A stretch of 64,000 nucleotides of DNA from HB2-32-21 sp041603535 (lineage in GTDB: Bacteria > Pseudomonadota > Gammaproteobacteria > Pseudomonadales > Porticoccaceae), in the NCBI GenBank assembly GCA_041603535.1, contig JBFIEE010000011.1, forward strand, positions 9,973 through 73,972, written 5' to 3'. Positions 62,279 through 64,000 of this stretch are shown in pieces (the stretch's first letter is position 1; the number at the start of each line of letters is the position of its first letter). The notes under the pieces were generated by a model, which saw only the letters and a program-made list of their open reading frames with translations, did not search any database and was not told the DNA's origin. Made by a program: the position numbers and the translations under genes.

Positions 62279-62286
62279 TTGATAAT
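62258..62286 (+). promoter_or_regulatory. Predicted iscR promoter
   Basis: -35 TTGACT (62258-62263), a 17-bp spacer, and -10 GATAAT (62281-62286). Start of transcription would be near 62293, about 27 bp before the iscR ATG. The IscR site overlaps it. Confidence 0.75.
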
Positions 62287-62319
62287 GCGCTGTCTTCACA
62301 GATTCATAAGGGTGCGTGG

Positions 62320-62811
62320 ATGAGATTGACCACCAGAGGGCGTTATGCGGTCACAGCGATGCTGGATCTTGCTTTGCACGGTGACGCGGGACCCATCAGC
62401 CTGGCCGATATTTCGACACGCCAGGAGATATCGCTATCCTATCTTGAGCAGCTGTTTGCCAAGTTGAGGAAGCAGGATCTGGTGACGAGCGTGCGCGGAC
62501 CGGGTGGTGGTTATTGCCTGGGTCAAAGCGGCGCTGACATCAATGTTGCCGACATTATCGACGCTGTCAATGAGTCCACGGACGCAACCAACTGTGGCGG
62601 CAAGGGGATCTGTCAAAATGGGGAGATCTGCCTGACTCATGACCTGTGGAATGATCTGAGCGAGCAAATTCACGCATTCCTGGCAGGCATAACGTTGGCG
62701 AAACTGATGGCTAAGGCGCATGTTCAATCAATTTGCGAGCGCCAGAACGGGCGACAACTGGGGGCGCATAAGGCGCTGAGTTTGATCGATACCGAAATAG
62801 TAAATTTGTAG
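62320..62811 (+). CDS. iscR: Iron-sulfur cluster regulator IscR
   Basis: A 163-residue Rrf2-family regulator. The N-terminal winged helix begins MRLTTRGRYAVTAMLDLAL; cluster ligands Cys92, Cys98 and Cys104 with His107 keep exactly the E. coli numbering. It senses Fe-S status and represses the isc operon. It heads the operon and is followed by iscS after 19 bp. Confidence 0.96.
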   Translation: MRLTTRGRYAVTAMLDLALHGDAGPISLADISTRQEISLSYLEQLFAKLRKQDLVTSVRGPGGGYCLGQSGADINVADIIDAVNESTDATNCGGKGICQNGEICLTHDLWNDLSEQIHAFLAGITLAKLMAKAHVQSICERQNGRQLGAHKALSLIDTEIVNL

Positions 62812-62830
62812 TAGTGATGGAGTGTTACGA

Positions 62831-64000
62831 GTGAAATTGCCAATCTATCTGGATTATTCCGCAACGACACCGGTTGACCCGCGGGTTGCAGCTCGCCTGA
62901 CCGAGTGTTTGACAAGCGATGGTGTGTTTGGCAACGCTGCTTCGCGATCCCACGCCTTCGGCTGGCAGGCTGAAGCGGTGATTGAGGAGGCGCGGCAGCA
63001 TGTCGCCGACCTGATTAACGCAGACCCACGGGAAATTGTCTGGACCTCCGGCGCTACCGAGTCGGACAACCTGGCAATCAAAGGTGTGGCGCATTTTAAT
63101 GCCCGTAAGGGTAAACACATCATCACCTCAAAAATCGAGCACAAAGCAGTGCTTGATACCTGTCGTCAGCTGGAGCGGGAAGGTTACGAGGTCACCTACC
63201 TTGACCCGGATGCTGATGGTCTGACCTCAGCGCAGGCGGTGGCGAGTGCGATTCGTGATGACACAACGCTGGTGTCGATCATGCATGTCAACAATGAGCT
63301 TGGCGTGATTAATGATATTGCCGCGATTGGTGAAGTGTGTCGCGAACGAGGGGTGATTTACCACGTTGACGCGGCTCAGAGTGCTGGCAAAGTGCCTATC
63401 GATCTGTCGGTGATGAAGGTGGATTTAATGTCATTTTCGGCCCACAAGGTTTATGGCCCGAAAGGTATTGGCGCCCTGTATGTACGGCGCAAGCCGCGAG
63501 TCAGGCTGGAGGCGCAGATACATGGGGGTGGTCATGAACGTGGCATGCGCTCGGGCACCCTGCCAACCCACCAGATTGCCGGTATGGGTGAGGCGTTTCG
63601 TATTGCTCGCGAAGAAATGAAAGAAGAGGGAGAGCGAATTCAGGCATTGCGCAATCGTCTCTGGGAGGGCCTGAAGAGTATAGAGGCCGTCCACCTCAAT
63701 GGTTCCCTTGCGCAGCGAGTGTCGGGCAACCTTAATGCGAGCTTTGCATACGTGGAAGGTGAGTCGCTGATCATGGCCTTGAAGGATCTGGCCCTGTCGT
63801 CCGGTTCGGCCTGTACTTCCGCCAGTTTGGAGCCTTCCTATGTGCTGCGGGCGCTGGGGCTTGAAGATGAGCTGGCACACAGCTCGCTGCGTTTCAGCAT
63901 AGGCCGTTTTACGACGCAGGAAGACGTGGACTACACGATAGAAAAGGTTCGCTCGGCGGTAGCGAAATTACGTGAACTGTCCCCCTTATGGGATATGTAC
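62831..64000 (+). CDS. iscS: Cysteine desulfurase IscS (3' end beyond window)
   Basis: Starts at GTG 62831 (MKLPIYLDYSATTPVDP), with GGAG about 9 bases upstream, and remains open for 390 codons to the window end; about 14 residues are missing compared with E. coli IscS. The PLP lysine is Lys206 (AHKVYG) and the sulfur-carrying Cys328 (SSGSACTSAS), both at the E. coli numbers. It supplies sulfur for Fe-S clusters, thio-tRNA and, with SelD/SelU, possibly selenium. Second gene of the isc operon. Confidence 0.96.
   Translation, partial: MKLPIYLDYSATTPVDPRVAARLTECLTSDGVFGNAASRSHAFGWQAEAVIEEARQHVADLINADPREIVWTSGATESDNLAIKGVAHFNARKGKHIITSKIEHKAVLDTCRQLEREGYEVTYLDPDADGLTSAQAVASAIRDDTTLVSIMHVNNELGVINDIAAIGEVCRERGVIYHVDAAQSAGKVPIDLSVMKVDLMSFSAHKVYGPKGIGALYVRRKPRVRLEAQIHGGGHERGMRSGTLPTHQIAGMGEAFRIAREEMKEEGERIQALRNRLWEGLKSIEAVHLNGSLAQRVSGNLNASFAYVEGESLIMALKDLALSSGSACTSASLEPSYVLRALGLEDELAHSSLRFSIGRFTTQEDVDYTIEKVRSAVAKLRELSPLWDMY

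Overview
The window reads as about 64 kb of chromosome from a marine-type gammaproteobacterium, most likely near the Cellvibrionales/Spongiibacteraceae or Pseudomonas-related lineages. The evidence is gene order shared with Pseudomonas: comEC-exbB-exbD-msbA-lpxK-kdsB-ptp-murB, gacA-uvrC-pgsA-tRNA, tatC-tatB-tatA-hisE-hisI-ubiB-ubiJ-ubiE and suhB-trmJ-iscR-iscS. No plasmid, phage, CRISPR or insertion-sequence genes are visible. Lineage placement is inference from gene order only.

Left part (1-34 kb) is an accessory-rich metabolic region. It holds a thiolase and an acetoacetyl-CoA synthetase, an amidase, a zinc alcohol dehydrogenase, an LLM-class oxidoreductase, four short-chain dehydrogenases, a dienoyl-CoA isomerase, two thioesterase-like proteins, a two-domain carboxymuconolactone-decarboxylase lipoprotein, a glutathione transferase, a Baeyer-Villiger monooxygenase and a patatin-like lipase. 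Together they suggest oxidation of lipids, cyclic ketones or sterol/terpenoid compounds through acyl-CoA intermediates; this is inference. Interspersed are housekeeping genes: pilU, rlmJ, two pseudouridine synthases, a 2-methylcitrate dehydratase without its prp partners, and a selenium module (tRNA 2-selenouridine synthase plus a selenophosphate synthetase fused to an NADH-dehydrogenase-like domain). A 782-residue cadherin-like protein without an N-terminal signal peptide follows about 1 kb of decayed sequence that includes a LuxR-type remnant.

Central part (35-48 kb) is a dense envelope operon (competence channel, proton-channel pair, lipid A flippase and kinase, KDO activation, tyrosine phosphatase, MurB), followed by an AlkB-type dioxygenase and gacA-uvrC-pgsA with tRNA-Cys and tRNA-Leu. 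Just after the tRNAs lies an AT-rich DUF4239 membrane gene. Its upstream flank is a clear attC recombination site and its downstream flank a weak one, so it looks like a lone integron gene cassette in the chromosome.

Right part (50-64 kb) is conserved core: ybiT, a RIO-type kinase, Tat translocase, two histidine-biosynthesis enzymes, three ubiquinone genes, a bifunctional ornithine-lipid type acyltransferase, suhB, trmJ, and iscR with a strong predicted autoregulated promoter followed by iscS, cut by the window end.

The most unusual items are the orphan integron cassette, the in-frame leader ORF ending in TGA four codons before the selD fusion start, the selD/rsuA 3' overlap, the stand-alone M41-like HEAGH protein, and short tandem duplications scattered through intergenic gaps and inside lpxK.
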